Shown: positions 18,663 to 28,203, counted from the stretch's first letter. The stretch is 40,409 nt of DNA from Propionicimonas sp. (GCA_030158185.1 JAOATP010000084.1:22030-62438); one strand, 5' to 3'. The notes: generated from the sequence alone by a model not told the origin. A program made the numbers and translations.

Positions 18663-18694
18663 TAGTTAGCTGAACTAATGAGCTAAGCTAACTA
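18663..18694. promoter_or_regulatory. Candidate MarR operator TAGTTAGC-N16-GCTAACTA, with nested TAGTTAGCTGAACTA
   Basis: 8-bp inverted arms ending 3 bp before the GTG start of the MarR gene. Confidence 0.6.
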
Positions 18695-18696
18695 TC

Positions 18697-19110
18697 GTGA
18701 CTCTTCCCGGATTGGCCAATGACCTGCGGATCGCCTGCCAGCGGGTGAGCCGGCGCGTCCGCTTCGAGTCGACGGACGAGCTCGCGCCGCACCTGGTGAG
18801 TGCGCTGTCGCACCTCAGGAAGGGCGCGCGCACCCCGGGTGAGCTGGCTGAGCTCGAGCGGGTCGCGCCGCCGAGCATGACGCGGACGGTGAACTGCCTC
18901 GTCGAGAAGGGCCTGGTCGCCCGCGACGACAACCCCAGCGACGGTCGCTCGAAGCTCCTGGTGCTCACCGAAACGGGTCGGGCGACGATGGACCGCATCG
19001 CGCACGCCCGTGACGACTGGATGCTCCACCAATTGGAAGGCCTGACCAGGGCCGAGCAGGACCTGCTGAGGGAAGCTGCCGTGCTGCTCAACCGGGTGGT
19101 GGGCGCATGA
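18697..19110 (+). CDS. MarR-family transcriptional regulator
   Basis: wHTH typical of MarR (TPGELAELERVAPPSMTRTVNCLVEKGLVARDDNPSDGRSKLLVLTETG); couples to MFS gene by ATGA. Confidence 0.9.
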   Translation: MTLPGLANDLRIACQRVSRRVRFESTDELAPHLVSALSHLRKGARTPGELAELERVAPPSMTRTVNCLVEKGLVARDDNPSDGRSKLLVLTETGRATMDRIAHARDDWMLHQLEGLTRAEQDLLREAAVLLNRVVGA

Positions 19111-20393
19111 GTGCACCGGCCTCCCAGACGGTGGCGATGTTCTCTTCCATGGGCATCCGGAACTACCGCCTGTTCTGGACCGGTGGGCTGATCTCGAACG
19201 TCGGCACCTGGATGGCGCGCGTCGCCCAGGACTGGCTGGTCCTGACGATCCTCACGAACAACTCCTCCACGGCGCTCGGCATCGTCACCGGGCTGCAGTT
19301 CCTGCCGATCGCCGTGCTCGCGCCGTACGCCGGGTCGCTCGCCGACCGCATCCCCAAGCGGACGCTGCTGATGTACACCCAGGTTGCGCAGGCGCTGGTC
19401 GGGCTCACCATGGCGGGCCTTGTTCTCACCGGGGCTGTGCAGCTCTGGCACGTCTACCTGCTGGCGACCCTGCTGGGCGTCGCTTCGGCCTTCGATGGGC
19501 CTGCCCGGCAGTCGTTCGCACCCGAGATGGTGCCGGAGAAGCTGATCCCCAACGCCGTCGGGCTGAACACGACCTCGTTCCACGCGGCCCGTCTGGTCGG
19601 GCCGGCCGTCGCCGGCCTCACCATCGCCTGGTGGGGCGTCGGCCCTGCTCTGCTGCTCAACGGCGTCAGTTTCATCGCCGTCCTCGTCGCTCTGGCGATG
19701 ATGGACGGGTCCACGCTCACGCCGGCACCGAGGACCCGGGCCAAGGGCTCGATCGCCGCGGGCTTCCGCTACGTCCGCTCGCGTCCGGACATCATGCTGT
19801 TGATGTTCATCGTCTTCATGCTCGGCACGTTCGGGCTGAACTTCCAGCTGACCAACGCGCTGATGGCGACGGCGGTCTTCCACGTCGGCGCCGAGCAGTA
19901 CGGTCTGCTGGGCTCGATCCTCGCGATCGGCTCGCTCTCCGCGGGGCTGCTGGCAGCACGGCGGACGCAGCTGCGGCTGCGGCTGATCATCGGCGCGATG
20001 GCCGGCTTCTCACTGGCTGTCGCCGTGCTGGCCGTCGCCCCGAACTACTGGTGGTACGCCGCGTTCCTGATCCCGACAGGGCTGACCTCACTGACCGTGA
20101 TGACCACGGCCAACGCCTCCGTCCAGCTCTCGACGGAACCCGTGATGCGAGGGCGCGTGATGGCCCTCTACCAGGCGATCTTCCTCGGCGGGACGCCGCT
20201 GGGTGCACCGGTGCTCGGTTGGATCGGCGACGCCTGGGGCCCGCGCTGGACGCTGGCGATCGGCGCGATCGCCTGCGCCCTCACGGTCCTCGTCGCCGTC
20301 GGCTACCTCGTGCGGCGTGACGGCTGGGGTGTCCTGCCCTGGCGTCACGAGGAGGACGAGCTCGTGCTCGAGCCCGTCGAAGAAGCCCGCTGA
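19107..20393 (+). CDS. MFS transporter (MFS_3/enterobactin-exporter-like)
   Basis: 12-TM MFS pattern; NYRLFWTGGLISNVGTWMARVAQDWLVL start typical of MFS_3. Confidence 0.9.
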   Translation: MSAPASQTVAMFSSMGIRNYRLFWTGGLISNVGTWMARVAQDWLVLTILTNNSSTALGIVTGLQFLPIAVLAPYAGSLADRIPKRTLLMYTQVAQALVGLTMAGLVLTGAVQLWHVYLLATLLGVASAFDGPARQSFAPEMVPEKLIPNAVGLNTTSFHAARLVGPAVAGLTIAWWGVGPALLLNGVSFIAVLVALAMMDGSTLTPAPRTRAKGSIAAGFRYVRSRPDIMLLMFIVFMLGTFGLNFQLTNALMATAVFHVGAEQYGLLGSILAIGSLSAGLLAARRTQLRLRLIIGAMAGFSLAVAVLAVAPNYWWYAAFLIPTGLTSLTVMTTANASVQLSTEPVMRGRVMALYQAIFLGGTPLGAPVLGWIGDAWGPRWTLAIGAIACALTVLVAVGYLVRRDGWGVLPWRHEEDELVLEPVEEAR

Positions 20394-20417
20394 CGCCCGT
20401 CCCCGACTCGCGCCAGG

Positions 20418-22094
20418 TCAGTGGGTCCTGAGGTACTCGTCGCGGACCTGCTTGCGCAGCACCTTGCCCAGCATGGAACGGGGCAGGTCGTCGACGGCGA
20501 CGATCTGGCGCGGCACCTTGTAGCCGGCGAGGCGCTCCCGGCAGAAGTCGCGCAGCGCCTCCTCGTCAAGGGTCGCTCCGGTGCGCAGCACAACGACGGC
20601 AGCCACACGCTCGCCGCCACTCGGTGCGGGAACGCCGATGGCCGCGGCGTCGGTGATGTTCGGGTGGCTGCGCAGGACGGCCTCCACCTCGGAAGGGGCG
20701 ACGTTGAACCCGCCGGTGATGATCAGCTCCTTCACCCTGTCGACGATGGTGGTGAAGCCCTCGGCGTCCACGGTCACGACATCGCCGGTGCGCAGCCAGC
20801 CGTCGGGCAGGAGTGCCTTCGCGGTCTCGTCGGCGTTGTTCCAGTAGCCGCTGAACACCTGCGGACCCTTGATCAGCAGCTCCCCGCGCTCACCCTGTGC
20901 CACCTCGCGGGACGGGTCGTCGGTGTCGACGACCTTCATCAAGGTGCTGGGGAACGGGACGCCGATCGTCCCGGTCTTCCTGCTGGTGGCGAACGGGTTG
21001 CCGAGGCAGACCGGCGAGGCCTCCGTCATGCCGTAGCCCTCGACCAGCAGGCCGCCGGAGACGCTCTCCCACAACTCGACGGTCGCGTCGGGCAGGTTCA
21101 TGGCCCCGGAGATGCAGTACTTCGCCGAGCGCAGGCTGATGCCGCGCTCCTTGGCCTCGTTCGCCGTGCGCTCGTAGATCGGCGGGACGGCGCAGTAGAC
21201 CGTCGGCGGTGACTTCTTCGCGGCAGCAAGCACCAGGTCGACGTCGAAGGCGGGGAACAGCACCAGCCGTGCCTGCTTCAGCACGCCGTAGGTGAGGAAG
21301 AGGGTCATGCCGAACGCGTGGAACATCGGCAGGATCGCGTAGAAGACCTCCTTGCGGTACTGAGCGCCGTGCATCCAGGCCTCGCCCTGGCGGGCGTTGC
21401 TGAACAGGTTGAAGTGGCTGAGCATCGCGCCCTTCGGCGCGCCGGTCGTGCCGGACGTGTACTGGATGACCGCCAGGTCGTGCACCCCCGGCTTCGGGTG
21501 GGACGCGACGAGGGGCTCTGCAGCGAGGAGCGTCTCCCACGACATCGTCCCGGGGGCGGGCTGTGTCAGCCGGTCGCGGGTGGCTCGGAGCTTCGGGATC
21601 GGCAGCTGCAGGGCGAGGCGCTTCAGCGTGGGGAACGCCTTCAGCAGGTTGACCGAGACGATGTGCTCGAGGGTGACATCGCCCGGCATGGCCCGGAGCT
21701 TGCCTGCCGCTGCGTCCCAGCAGATCGCGACGCGGGCGTCGTGGTCCTCGAACAGGTGGCGCAGCTCGCGCTCGGTGTAGAGCGGGTTGTGCTCGACGAC
21801 GACCGCGCCGAGCCGCAGGATGGCGTAGAAGGCCACCACGTGCTGCGGGCAGTTCGGCAGGATCAGGGCCACCCGGTCGCCGGCCTGCACGCCGAGGCGT
21901 CGCAGTCCCTCTGCGGCATGGGCGATCTGGTCGCCGAGTTCCGCGTAGGTGGTGGTGCGACCGAAGAACTCCGTCGCGACACAGTGCGGCGCCTCCGCGA
22001 CCGACCGCTCGTACAGGGCAACCAGCGATTCGGTGGGGAGTTCGATGTCGGCCGGGACCCCCGGCTGGTAGTGCCTTACCCAGGGTGCGTCCAC
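20418..22094 (-). CDS. Long-chain fatty acid--CoA ligase (AMP-binding)
   Basis: IQYTSGTTGAPKGAMLSH P-loop, EGYGMTEASPV, GWLRTGDVVTVD, VKELIITGGFNVAPSEVE, PRSMLGKVLRK motifs. Confidence 0.94.
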   Translation of the reverse strand: MDAPWVRHYQPGVPADIELPTESLVALYERSVAEAPHCVATEFFGRTTTYAELGDQIAHAAEGLRRLGVQAGDRVALILPNCPQHVVAFYAILRLGAVVVEHNPLYTERELRHLFEDHDARVAICWDAAAGKLRAMPGDVTLEHIVSVNLLKAFPTLKRLALQLPIPKLRATRDRLTQPAPGTMSWETLLAAEPLVASHPKPGVHDLAVIQYTSGTTGAPKGAMLSHFNLFSNARQGEAWMHGAQYRKEVFYAILPMFHAFGMTLFLTYGVLKQARLVLFPAFDVDLVLAAAKKSPPTVYCAVPPIYERTANEAKERGISLRSAKYCISGAMNLPDATVELWESVSGGLLVEGYGMTEASPVCLGNPFATSRKTGTIGVPFPSTLMKVVDTDDPSREVAQGERGELLIKGPQVFSGYWNNADETAKALLPDGWLRTGDVVTVDAEGFTTIVDRVKELIITGGFNVAPSEVEAVLRSHPNITDAAAIGVPAPSGGERVAAVVVLRTGATLDEEALRDFCRERLAGYKVPRQIVAVDDLPRSMLGKVLRKQVRDEYLRTH

Positions 22095-22156
22095 GGCCTA
22101 GACACTACGGGGACGGGGGACGATTCGCAGGGACGTCGCCGTGATTGACTTGGCCG

Positions 22157-23308
22157 GTGAACCGCCTGCTCGTACCGACAGCCGCACTGCTGTGGGGGCT
22201 GCAGGCCGCGTTCCTCAGTCCCGCGCTCGCTCTGATCCTCGTTTCGCTGTTCGGCGCCTCCACGTCAGACGTGGGCTGGGTGCTCAGCATCTACAACGCC
22301 AGCGGGTTCGTGTTCTCGCTGCTGCTGCCGGCCAACGCTGACCGGAAGGGCACCTACCTGGGCACCATGGCGGCCTGCGGTGCGCTGACCGGGGCGCTCG
22401 CGCTCTCGCTGGCGCTGGTCACGACGCTGCCACTGGCGGTGGTCGCCCTCGTCGTCCTCGGTGGGCCAGCAGGCGTCGGCAGTTCGTTGCTGTACGCCCA
22501 CCTGCGGCATTCGGGTGGCTCCGCGGCAGACGTGGTGAACACCCGCGCCATCTTCTCCGTCGCCTGGGTGGCCGGACCGCCGCTGGCAGCCCTGATCATC
22601 GGCACCTTCGGCAACCGTGCGATCCTCGCGGCCATCGTCGCCGTCGCCGTGCTCAACGTCGCGACGACGGCCGCCATGATGGCGCAGCACCGGCGCCAGG
22701 TCGCAGCGGACGAGGTGCCCGCCCCCACCGTGGCGGACGGTCCGCCGGCGTCGAAGCTGACGGCCGGCCTTGTCATGGGGGCCTTCGTCGGACTGCAGGC
22801 AACGAACGCCGTCGCGGTCTCGATCATGACCATCTACGTCACCCAGACCATGCACCTCGACATCGTGTGGGCCGGGATCGCGCTCGGCGTGGCCGCAGGG
22901 CTGGAGGTACCCGCGCTGCTGGCGATGGGCAAGCTGAGCGACCGGTATTCGCACCTGCTGCTGATCGCCACCGGCTGCCTCGCAGGGATCGCCTACTACC
23001 TGGGGCTGGCGTTCGTCACCGACCCCTGGTCGCTGCTGGCGCTGCAGCTGCTCAACGCCTGGTTCTTCGCAGCCGTCGCAGGGGTCGGCCTGCCCCTGTT
23101 CCAGGACCTCATTCCCCGTCCCGGCCTTGCGACCGGGCTGTACATGAACACCCGCAGGGTCGGCGCGATCGTGTCCGGGCCGATCATCGCCATCGGCGCC
23201 CTGACCGTCCTGGGCGAGCGCGGCATCTTCGTGGCCTGCGCTGCGCTCACCCTGCTTGCCCTCGCCATTGTGGGTGCGGCGGCCCGCTCCAGGCGCCTCC
23301 CGGCCTGA
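22157..23308 (+). CDS. MFS transporter (sugar-efflux/SetA-like)
   Basis: 12-TM hydrophobic pattern and SetA-like segments (MHLDIVWAGIALGVAAGLEVPALLAMGKLSDRY). GTG 22157 preferred over the ORF start at 22145. Confidence 0.85.
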   Translation: MNRLLVPTAALLWGLQAAFLSPALALILVSLFGASTSDVGWVLSIYNASGFVFSLLLPANADRKGTYLGTMAACGALTGALALSLALVTTLPLAVVALVVLGGPAGVGSSLLYAHLRHSGGSAADVVNTRAIFSVAWVAGPPLAALIIGTFGNRAILAAIVAVAVLNVATTAAMMAQHRRQVAADEVPAPTVADGPPASKLTAGLVMGAFVGLQATNAVAVSIMTIYVTQTMHLDIVWAGIALGVAAGLEVPALLAMGKLSDRYSHLLLIATGCLAGIAYYLGLAFVTDPWSLLALQLLNAWFFAAVAGVGLPLFQDLIPRPGLATGLYMNTRRVGAIVSGPIIAIGALTVLGERGIFVACAALTLLALAIVGAAARSRRLPA

Positions 23309-23385
23309 GCCCTGTACTACGCAGGGTGCAACCAGCGCTGACCGTCGGCGCGCCGGGCTAGCATGATCCGGCGAAGGGGGAAGCG

Positions 23386-23955
23386 ATGGGTGAACGTTGC
23401 GGCTGGTGCGGCACCGACCCGCTGTACGTCGCCTATCACGACGACGAGTGGGGGGTCCCCGAGCACGACTCGCGGGCGCTGTACGAGAAGCTGGTCCTCG
23501 ACGGGTTCCAGGCCGGGCTGTCGTGGTTCACGATCCTGCGCAAGCGGGAGAACTTCCGGGCAGCCTTCGCCGGGTTCGACCCGGACGTGATCGCCGGTTG
23601 GGGTGAGCCGGACGTGGTCCGCCTGCTCGCCGACGCTGGCATCGTGCGGCACCGCGGCAAGATCGAGGCAGCCATCACCAACGCCCAGGCCTGGCAGCGC
23701 ATCGAGACCGACGGTGGGTTCACCGACTTCATCTGGAGTGCCGTCGACCACCGTCCGGTGCAGAACCAGCTGAACACCCTCGGCCAGATCCCGGCGACGA
23801 GCCCGCAGGGCGATGCCCTTGCGAAGAGGCTGAAGCAGGCCGGCTTCACGTTCTGCGGACCCACCATCGTCTACGCCTTCGCCCAGGCCGTAGGGCTGTT
23901 CAACGACCACCTCGTCGACTGCCCTGCGTACGCCCGCTGCGCCGCGCTGGCATGA
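23386..23955 (+). CDS. tag: DNA-3-methyladenine glycosylase I
   Basis: MGERCGWCGTDPLYVAYHDDEWGVPEHD and FCGPTIVYAFAQAVGLFNDHLVDC; characteristic of Tag. Confidence 0.95.
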   Translation: MGERCGWCGTDPLYVAYHDDEWGVPEHDSRALYEKLVLDGFQAGLSWFTILRKRENFRAAFAGFDPDVIAGWGEPDVVRLLADAGIVRHRGKIEAAITNAQAWQRIETDGGFTDFIWSAVDHRPVQNQLNTLGQIPATSPQGDALAKRLKQAGFTFCGPTIVYAFAQAVGLFNDHLVDCPAYARCAALA

Positions 23956-24809
23956 AGGAGTTCGCCACCCGCGTGAACCCGGTCTGGCTCGTTCTCGGCG
24001 GGATCATCTCCGTGCAGTTCGGCGCGGCGTTCGCCAAGTCGCTGTTCACCCTGACCGATCCCACGGCCGTCGCGTGGCTGCGGATGGCCGTCGCCGCGGT
24101 GATCTTCTGGGCCGTCGCGCGGCCGCGCATCACCGGGCGCACCTGGCCCGAATGGCGGGTGGTGGTCGGTTACGGCATCACGCTCGCGACGATGAACTGG
24201 GCGATCTACCAGTCCTTCGCGCGCATCCCGATCGGCCTTGCGGTCACGATCGAATTCCTCGGCCCGCTCGCCGTCGCGCTGGTCGGGTCCCGTCGCGCCC
24301 GTGACTACTACTGGGTCGGGCTCGCTGCCGTCGGGGTCGCCCTGCTCGGAGTCCTCCCGACGACCGTCGACTGGATCGGCGTCGGCTTCGCGCTGCTGGC
24401 CGGTGCTGCATGGGCCGGCTACATCGTGCTGTCCGGGCCCACCGGTGCAGCCTGGGAGGGTGTGACAGGGGTGAGCGTCGGCAGCCTCGTCGGGGCGCTG
24501 GTGTTCCTCATCCCCGGTGTCCTCGCCGGCGGGACGTCGTTGTGGCAGCCACATGTCCTGCTGCTCGCCGCGGCCGTCGGGGTGCTGAGCTCTGTGATCC
24601 CCTACGGCCTGGAGATGGTCGCCCGACGCAGGATCCCGGCTGCGGTGTTCGGCATCCTGATGAGCCTCGAGCCGGCGGTGGCAGCCCTTGCCGCGCTGGT
24701 GGTGCTCGGTGAGCAGCTCGGCTGGGTGGAGTGGGTGGCGATGGCCTGCGTGATCGTCGCCAGCGTCGGCTCGACGCGCGCGTTGGCGAAGGCACCCGCG
24801 CCCAACTGA
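23952..24809 (+). CDS. EamA/RhtA-family drug/metabolite exporter
   Basis: 10-TM EamA pattern (VWLVLGGIISVQFGAAFAKSLF...SSVIPYGLEMVARRRIPAAVFGILMSLEPAVAALAALVVLGEQL); ATGA overlap with tag. Confidence 0.9.
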   Translation: MKEFATRVNPVWLVLGGIISVQFGAAFAKSLFTLTDPTAVAWLRMAVAAVIFWAVARPRITGRTWPEWRVVVGYGITLATMNWAIYQSFARIPIGLAVTIEFLGPLAVALVGSRRARDYYWVGLAAVGVALLGVLPTTVDWIGVGFALLAGAAWAGYIVLSGPTGAAWEGVTGVSVGSLVGALVFLIPGVLAGGTSLWQPHVLLLAAAVGVLSSVIPYGLEMVARRRIPAAVFGILMSLEPAVAALAALVVLGEQLGWVEWVAMACVIVASVGSTRALAKAPAPN

Positions 24810-24817
24810 CGAGAAAA

Positions 24818-24865
24818 CGCTGGTCGGGCTTGCGAGACCAATGGTCTCGTCAAGCCCGATCAGCG
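24818..24865. terminator. Bidirectional hairpin between convergent genes
   Basis: CGCTGGTCGGGCTTG-CGAGACCA / TGGTCTCGTCAAGCCCGATCAGCG; 23-24-nt arms with one wobble and one bulge. Confidence 0.75.
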
Positions 24866-24875
24866 GTGTGCGGTG

Positions 24876-25211
24876 CTAGCCGGCGGCCACGATCTCCGGG
24901 CCACCGTCCCCCACTTGCAACCGCACGACCTGGACGGAACCGTCGAGCACCGGTGGCAGGCTCCGGCAGTCGACGGCGAACGGCGGCTGGTGCACCGTGC
25001 GACGCGCCGTGCGATGGACGATCCGGTTCACCTCATCCTGCAATTCCGACTCGACCATGGTGGCGAGTCCCGTCCACGCGCCCGAATCCTCCGCGGCCGC
25101 GTGGGCGAGCTGTGTGAGCCGGACGGTGGCGCGCACGCCCGGGAAGTCGATCGTCTGGTCCCTGCCCGATCGCAGGTCCTCGAGTTCGATGATGATCACT
25201 GTTCCCACCAC
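24876..25211 (-). CDS. Hypothetical protein (111 aa)
   Basis: Open frame in the proper orientation downstream of a hairpin; MVGTVIIIELEDLRSGRDQTIDFPGVRATVRLTQLAHAAAED...; no family recognised. Confidence 0.55.
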   Translation of the reverse strand: MVGTVIIIELEDLRSGRDQTIDFPGVRATVRLTQLAHAAAEDSGAWTGLATMVESELQDEVNRIVHRTARRTVHQPPFAVDCRSLPPVLDGSVQVVRLQVGDGGPEIVAAG

Positions 25212-25314
25212 CTCGGGTCGCGCGTACGGCCCTTCCCCCCTGACGGTAGTCGGCTGCCCGCCGTCCCGCTGCCGGGGCCGGTTTCCTCAGCAGAATCTTC
25301 GGCTGGATGCGTCC

Positions 25315-26202
25315 CTACGTTGGCAGCACACCGAGGTTCGGCGAAGGGCTGCGCACCCCGGCCTTGCCGAGGGCCGTCAGGCTGCGCTCCAGCAGGGCGC
25401 GCTGCAGGCCCCAGTGCTGGTTGGGCGCCGTCTTCGCCATCATCCGGATGCTCATCGTGGTCGCTGTCACTGCGTTGACGCCGGCGACCGCCGGCTTCTC
25501 CAGCAGGATGTCCTCGAAGGCCGGGTCGGCATCGATGTCCGTCGCGACCTGCTCAAGGATGCCCATCACCTTTCCCGCGTCCTCGTCGTAGGCGACCGGC
25601 ACGTCGATGATCGCTGTGGACCACCCCTGGCTCTGGTTGCCCAGCTTCAGGATCTCGCCGTTGCGCACGTACCAGACGGTGCCGGTGGCGTCCCGGACGC
25701 GGGTGACCCGCAGCCCGACCTCCTCGACGGAGCCGCGGACCTCCCCGGTGTCGATCAGGTCGCCGACCCCGTACTGGTCCTCCATGATCATGAAGATGCC
25801 GGAGAGGAAGTCCTTCACAAGGCTCTGCGCGCCGAAGGCGAGGGCGATACCACCGACACCGGCGGAAGCGAGCAGCGGGGCGAGCGGAATGTCGAACACC
25901 GCCATGATCGTCAGCACCATGATCGCCCCGAGGGTGATCGACGTCAGGTTGCGCAGCAGCGAGGAAACGGTCGAGATGCGCTGCTCGTAGCGCTCGTTGT
26001 CCGCACCGGTCGCCATCGCCATGATCCGCGCTGCCCGCGACTCGGGATGGGTGCGCTGCATCGACGCGCGATGGATCGCAGCCTTCGTGCCGTACTTGAT
26101 CGCGCGCACGATCAACCAGCGTGCGGTCAGGGCCACCACGATGATGATCGCGATGGCGATGGGCGTGTCCGGCCAGGTCCAGGTGAGCGCAAGCGGCGTC
26201 AT
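25315..26202 (-). CDS. MscS-family mechanosensitive ion channel
   Basis: N-terminal TM (TPIAIAIIIVVALTARWLIVRAI), MscS core (ASAGVGGIALAFGAQSLVKDFLSGIFMIMEDQYGVGDLIDTGEVRGSVEEVGLRVTRVRDATGTVWYVRNGEI). Start moved from 26370 to ATG 26202. Confidence 0.92.
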   Translation of the reverse strand: MTPLALTWTWPDTPIAIAIIIVVALTARWLIVRAIKYGTKAAIHRASMQRTHPESRAARIMAMATGADNERYEQRISTVSSLLRNLTSITLGAIMVLTIMAVFDIPLAPLLASAGVGGIALAFGAQSLVKDFLSGIFMIMEDQYGVGDLIDTGEVRGSVEEVGLRVTRVRDATGTVWYVRNGEILKLGNQSQGWSTAIIDVPVAYDEDAGKVMGILEQVATDIDADPAFEDILLEKPAVAGVNAVTATTMSIRMMAKTAPNQHWGLQRALLERSLTALGKAGVRSPSPNLGVLPT

Positions 26203-26385
26203 GGGCCCCATTCTGCTATTCCCCGGTGCAGTCGAGCAGCCGCGCTGCCAACGATCTCCGCACACCGTCCTCCATGCGGACCCAGAATGGCCACCACTCC
26301 GGTGATCGGTGAGGATCACGAGCAGGAATAGCCGATGCGCCCTCGGTGTTCGGAGTAGTTGAATCCGCAATCATTTGGAGCAACC

Positions 26386-27558
26386 ATGCAGCTGGGACTC
26401 TTCTCCGTCGGCGACATCACCCCCGACCCGACCACAGGGCGCCTGCCGACCGAGCACGAACGCATCCTCGCTGCCGTCACGATCGCGAAGAAGGCCGAGG
26501 ACATCGGGCTGGACGTCTTCGCGCTCGGCGAGCACCACAACCCGCCGTTCCACCCCAGCTCGCCGACGACCCTGCTCGGCTTCATCGCCGCCCAGACGTC
26601 GACGCTGATCCTCTCCACGGCCACGACGCTGATCACCACCAACGACCCGGTCAAGATCGCAGAGGACTACTCGGTGCTGCAGCACGTGTCCGAGGGTCGG
26701 GTCGACCTGATGATGGGACGCGGGAACACCGGCCCGGTCTACCCGTGGTTCGGCAAGGACATCCGCGACGGCATCGCCCTTGCGATCGAGAACTACGCGC
26801 TGCTGCGCAAGCTCTGGCGCGAGGAGGTCGTGAACTCCGACGGCAAGTTCCGCACCCCGTTGCAGGGCTTCACCCTTGCCCCGCAGCCGCTGGACGGCGT
26901 GCCGCCCTTCGTATGGCACGGCTCGATCCGCAGCCCCGAGATCGCCGAGCAGGCCGCCTACTACGGCGACGGCTTCTTCCACAACAACATCTTCTGGAAC
27001 CTGTCGCACACCAAGAGGATGGTGAACCTGTACCGCCGACGCTTCGAGCACCACGGCCACGGGCCGGCGGACACCGCGATCGTCGGCCTCGGCGGGCAGT
27101 TCTTCATGCGTCGCAACAGCCAGGACGCGATCAACGAGTTCCGGCCGTACTTCGACGTCGCGCCGGTCTACGGGTACGGACCGAGCCTCGAGGAGTTCAT
27201 GGCGGAGACCCCGCTGACGGTCGGCTCGCCGCAGGAGGTGCTGGAGCGGACGCTGTCCTTCACCAAGGAGGTCGGCCACTACCAGCGCCAGCTGTTCCTG
27301 CTCGACCACGCCGGCCTGCCGCTGAAGACGGTGCTGGAGCAGCTCGACCTCCTGGGCGAGATCCTGCCCGAGCTCCGCAAGGGCTACGCGGAGGGCCGTC
27401 CCGCGCACATCCCGGATGCCCCGACGCACGCGTCGCTGCTTGCCGCCGCCCGGGAACGGAAGGCCGAAGTTGGTGAGCCGGCCGAGCAGTTGCCGTCCCG
27501 CGTGATCCTGGACTCGGTCACCGGCCGCTCTCCCGAGCCCGCAGAGCGGAGCCTGTGA
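26386..27558 (+). CDS. FMN-dependent luciferase-like monooxygenase (CE1758-type LLM)
   Basis: LLM motifs (LFSVGDITPDPTTGRLPTEHERI, FALGEHHNPPF, TLITTNDPVKIAEDYSVLQHVSEGRVDLMMGRGNTGPVYPWFG); followed by FMN reductase. Confidence 0.9.
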   Translation: MQLGLFSVGDITPDPTTGRLPTEHERILAAVTIAKKAEDIGLDVFALGEHHNPPFHPSSPTTLLGFIAAQTSTLILSTATTLITTNDPVKIAEDYSVLQHVSEGRVDLMMGRGNTGPVYPWFGKDIRDGIALAIENYALLRKLWREEVVNSDGKFRTPLQGFTLAPQPLDGVPPFVWHGSIRSPEIAEQAAYYGDGFFHNNIFWNLSHTKRMVNLYRRRFEHHGHGPADTAIVGLGGQFFMRRNSQDAINEFRPYFDVAPVYGYGPSLEEFMAETPLTVGSPQEVLERTLSFTKEVGHYQRQLFLLDHAGLPLKTVLEQLDLLGEILPELRKGYAEGRPAHIPDAPTHASLLAAARERKAEVGEPAEQLPSRVILDSVTGRSPEPAERSL

Positions 27559-28157
27559 TGACAAGGCTGGTCGTGATCACCGCCGGCACCGGCAACCCGT
27601 CATCGAGCCGCCTGCTCGGCGAGCGGCTGGCCGATGCCAGCGTCGCTGCCCTGCGTGATGCCGGCGTCCCCGCGGAGGTCACCCACATCGAGTTGCGCAT
27701 GCTTGCCGTCGAGCTGGCCAACCACCTGGCGACGCGCCTGCCCGGCGCAGCGCTGCGGGAGGCGTTCGACGAGGTCTGCGCTGCCGACGGCGTGATCACG
27801 GTGACGCCGGTCTTCAACGGCTCCTACAGCGGGCTGTTCAAGCTCTTCTTCGACGCCCTCGACGAGGGTGCGATGAAGGGACGCCCGGTCCTGCTGGCAG
27901 CGACCGGGGGGACAGCGCGGCACTCGCTGGTGATCGAGCACGCGATGCTCCCGCTCTTCTACTACCTGAAAGCCCTTGTGGCGACGCCCCCGGTGTTCGC
28001 GGCGACGAAGGACTGGGGCGCTGAGGGCGGCAAGCTCGAAAAGCGCATCCGCCGAGCCGCGGAGGCGTTCGCCCAGCTCGTCCTCGGTGCCCATCCGGCG
28101 AAGGGTGAGGACGACTTCGAGGTCGTCGACTTCGCCGACCTGCTCGGCGGCGGATGA
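27558..28157 (+). CDS. NADPH-dependent FMN reductase partnered with the LLM (CE1759-type)
   Basis: TRLVVITAGTGNPSSSRLLGERLAD and TPVFNGSYSGLFKLFFDALDEGAMKGRPVLLAATGG flavodoxin-like reductase motifs; start overlaps LLM stop. Confidence 0.88.
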   Translation: MTRLVVITAGTGNPSSSRLLGERLADASVAALRDAGVPAEVTHIELRMLAVELANHLATRLPGAALREAFDEVCAADGVITVTPVFNGSYSGLFKLFFDALDEGAMKGRPVLLAATGGTARHSLVIEHAMLPLFYYLKALVATPPVFAATKDWGAEGGKLEKRIRRAAEAFAQLVLGAHPAKGEDDFEVVDFADLLGGG

Positions 28158-28187
28158 CGGGCTCCGTCTCGCACGGGCTACGCATAA

Positions 28188-28203
28188 TCAACCATTTGGT
28201 TGA
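28188..28203. promoter_or_regulatory. ArsR operator 1: TCAACCATTTGGTTGA
   Basis: 7-bp inverted repeat TCAACCA/TGGTTGA; overlaps -35 hexamer TTGACG (28200-28205). Confidence 0.75.

Noticed and set aside
23310-23326. Short hairpin CCCTG-N7-CAGGG after the SetA-like MFS gene
   Set aside because: Only 5-bp arms; may be part of a terminator but too weak to call.
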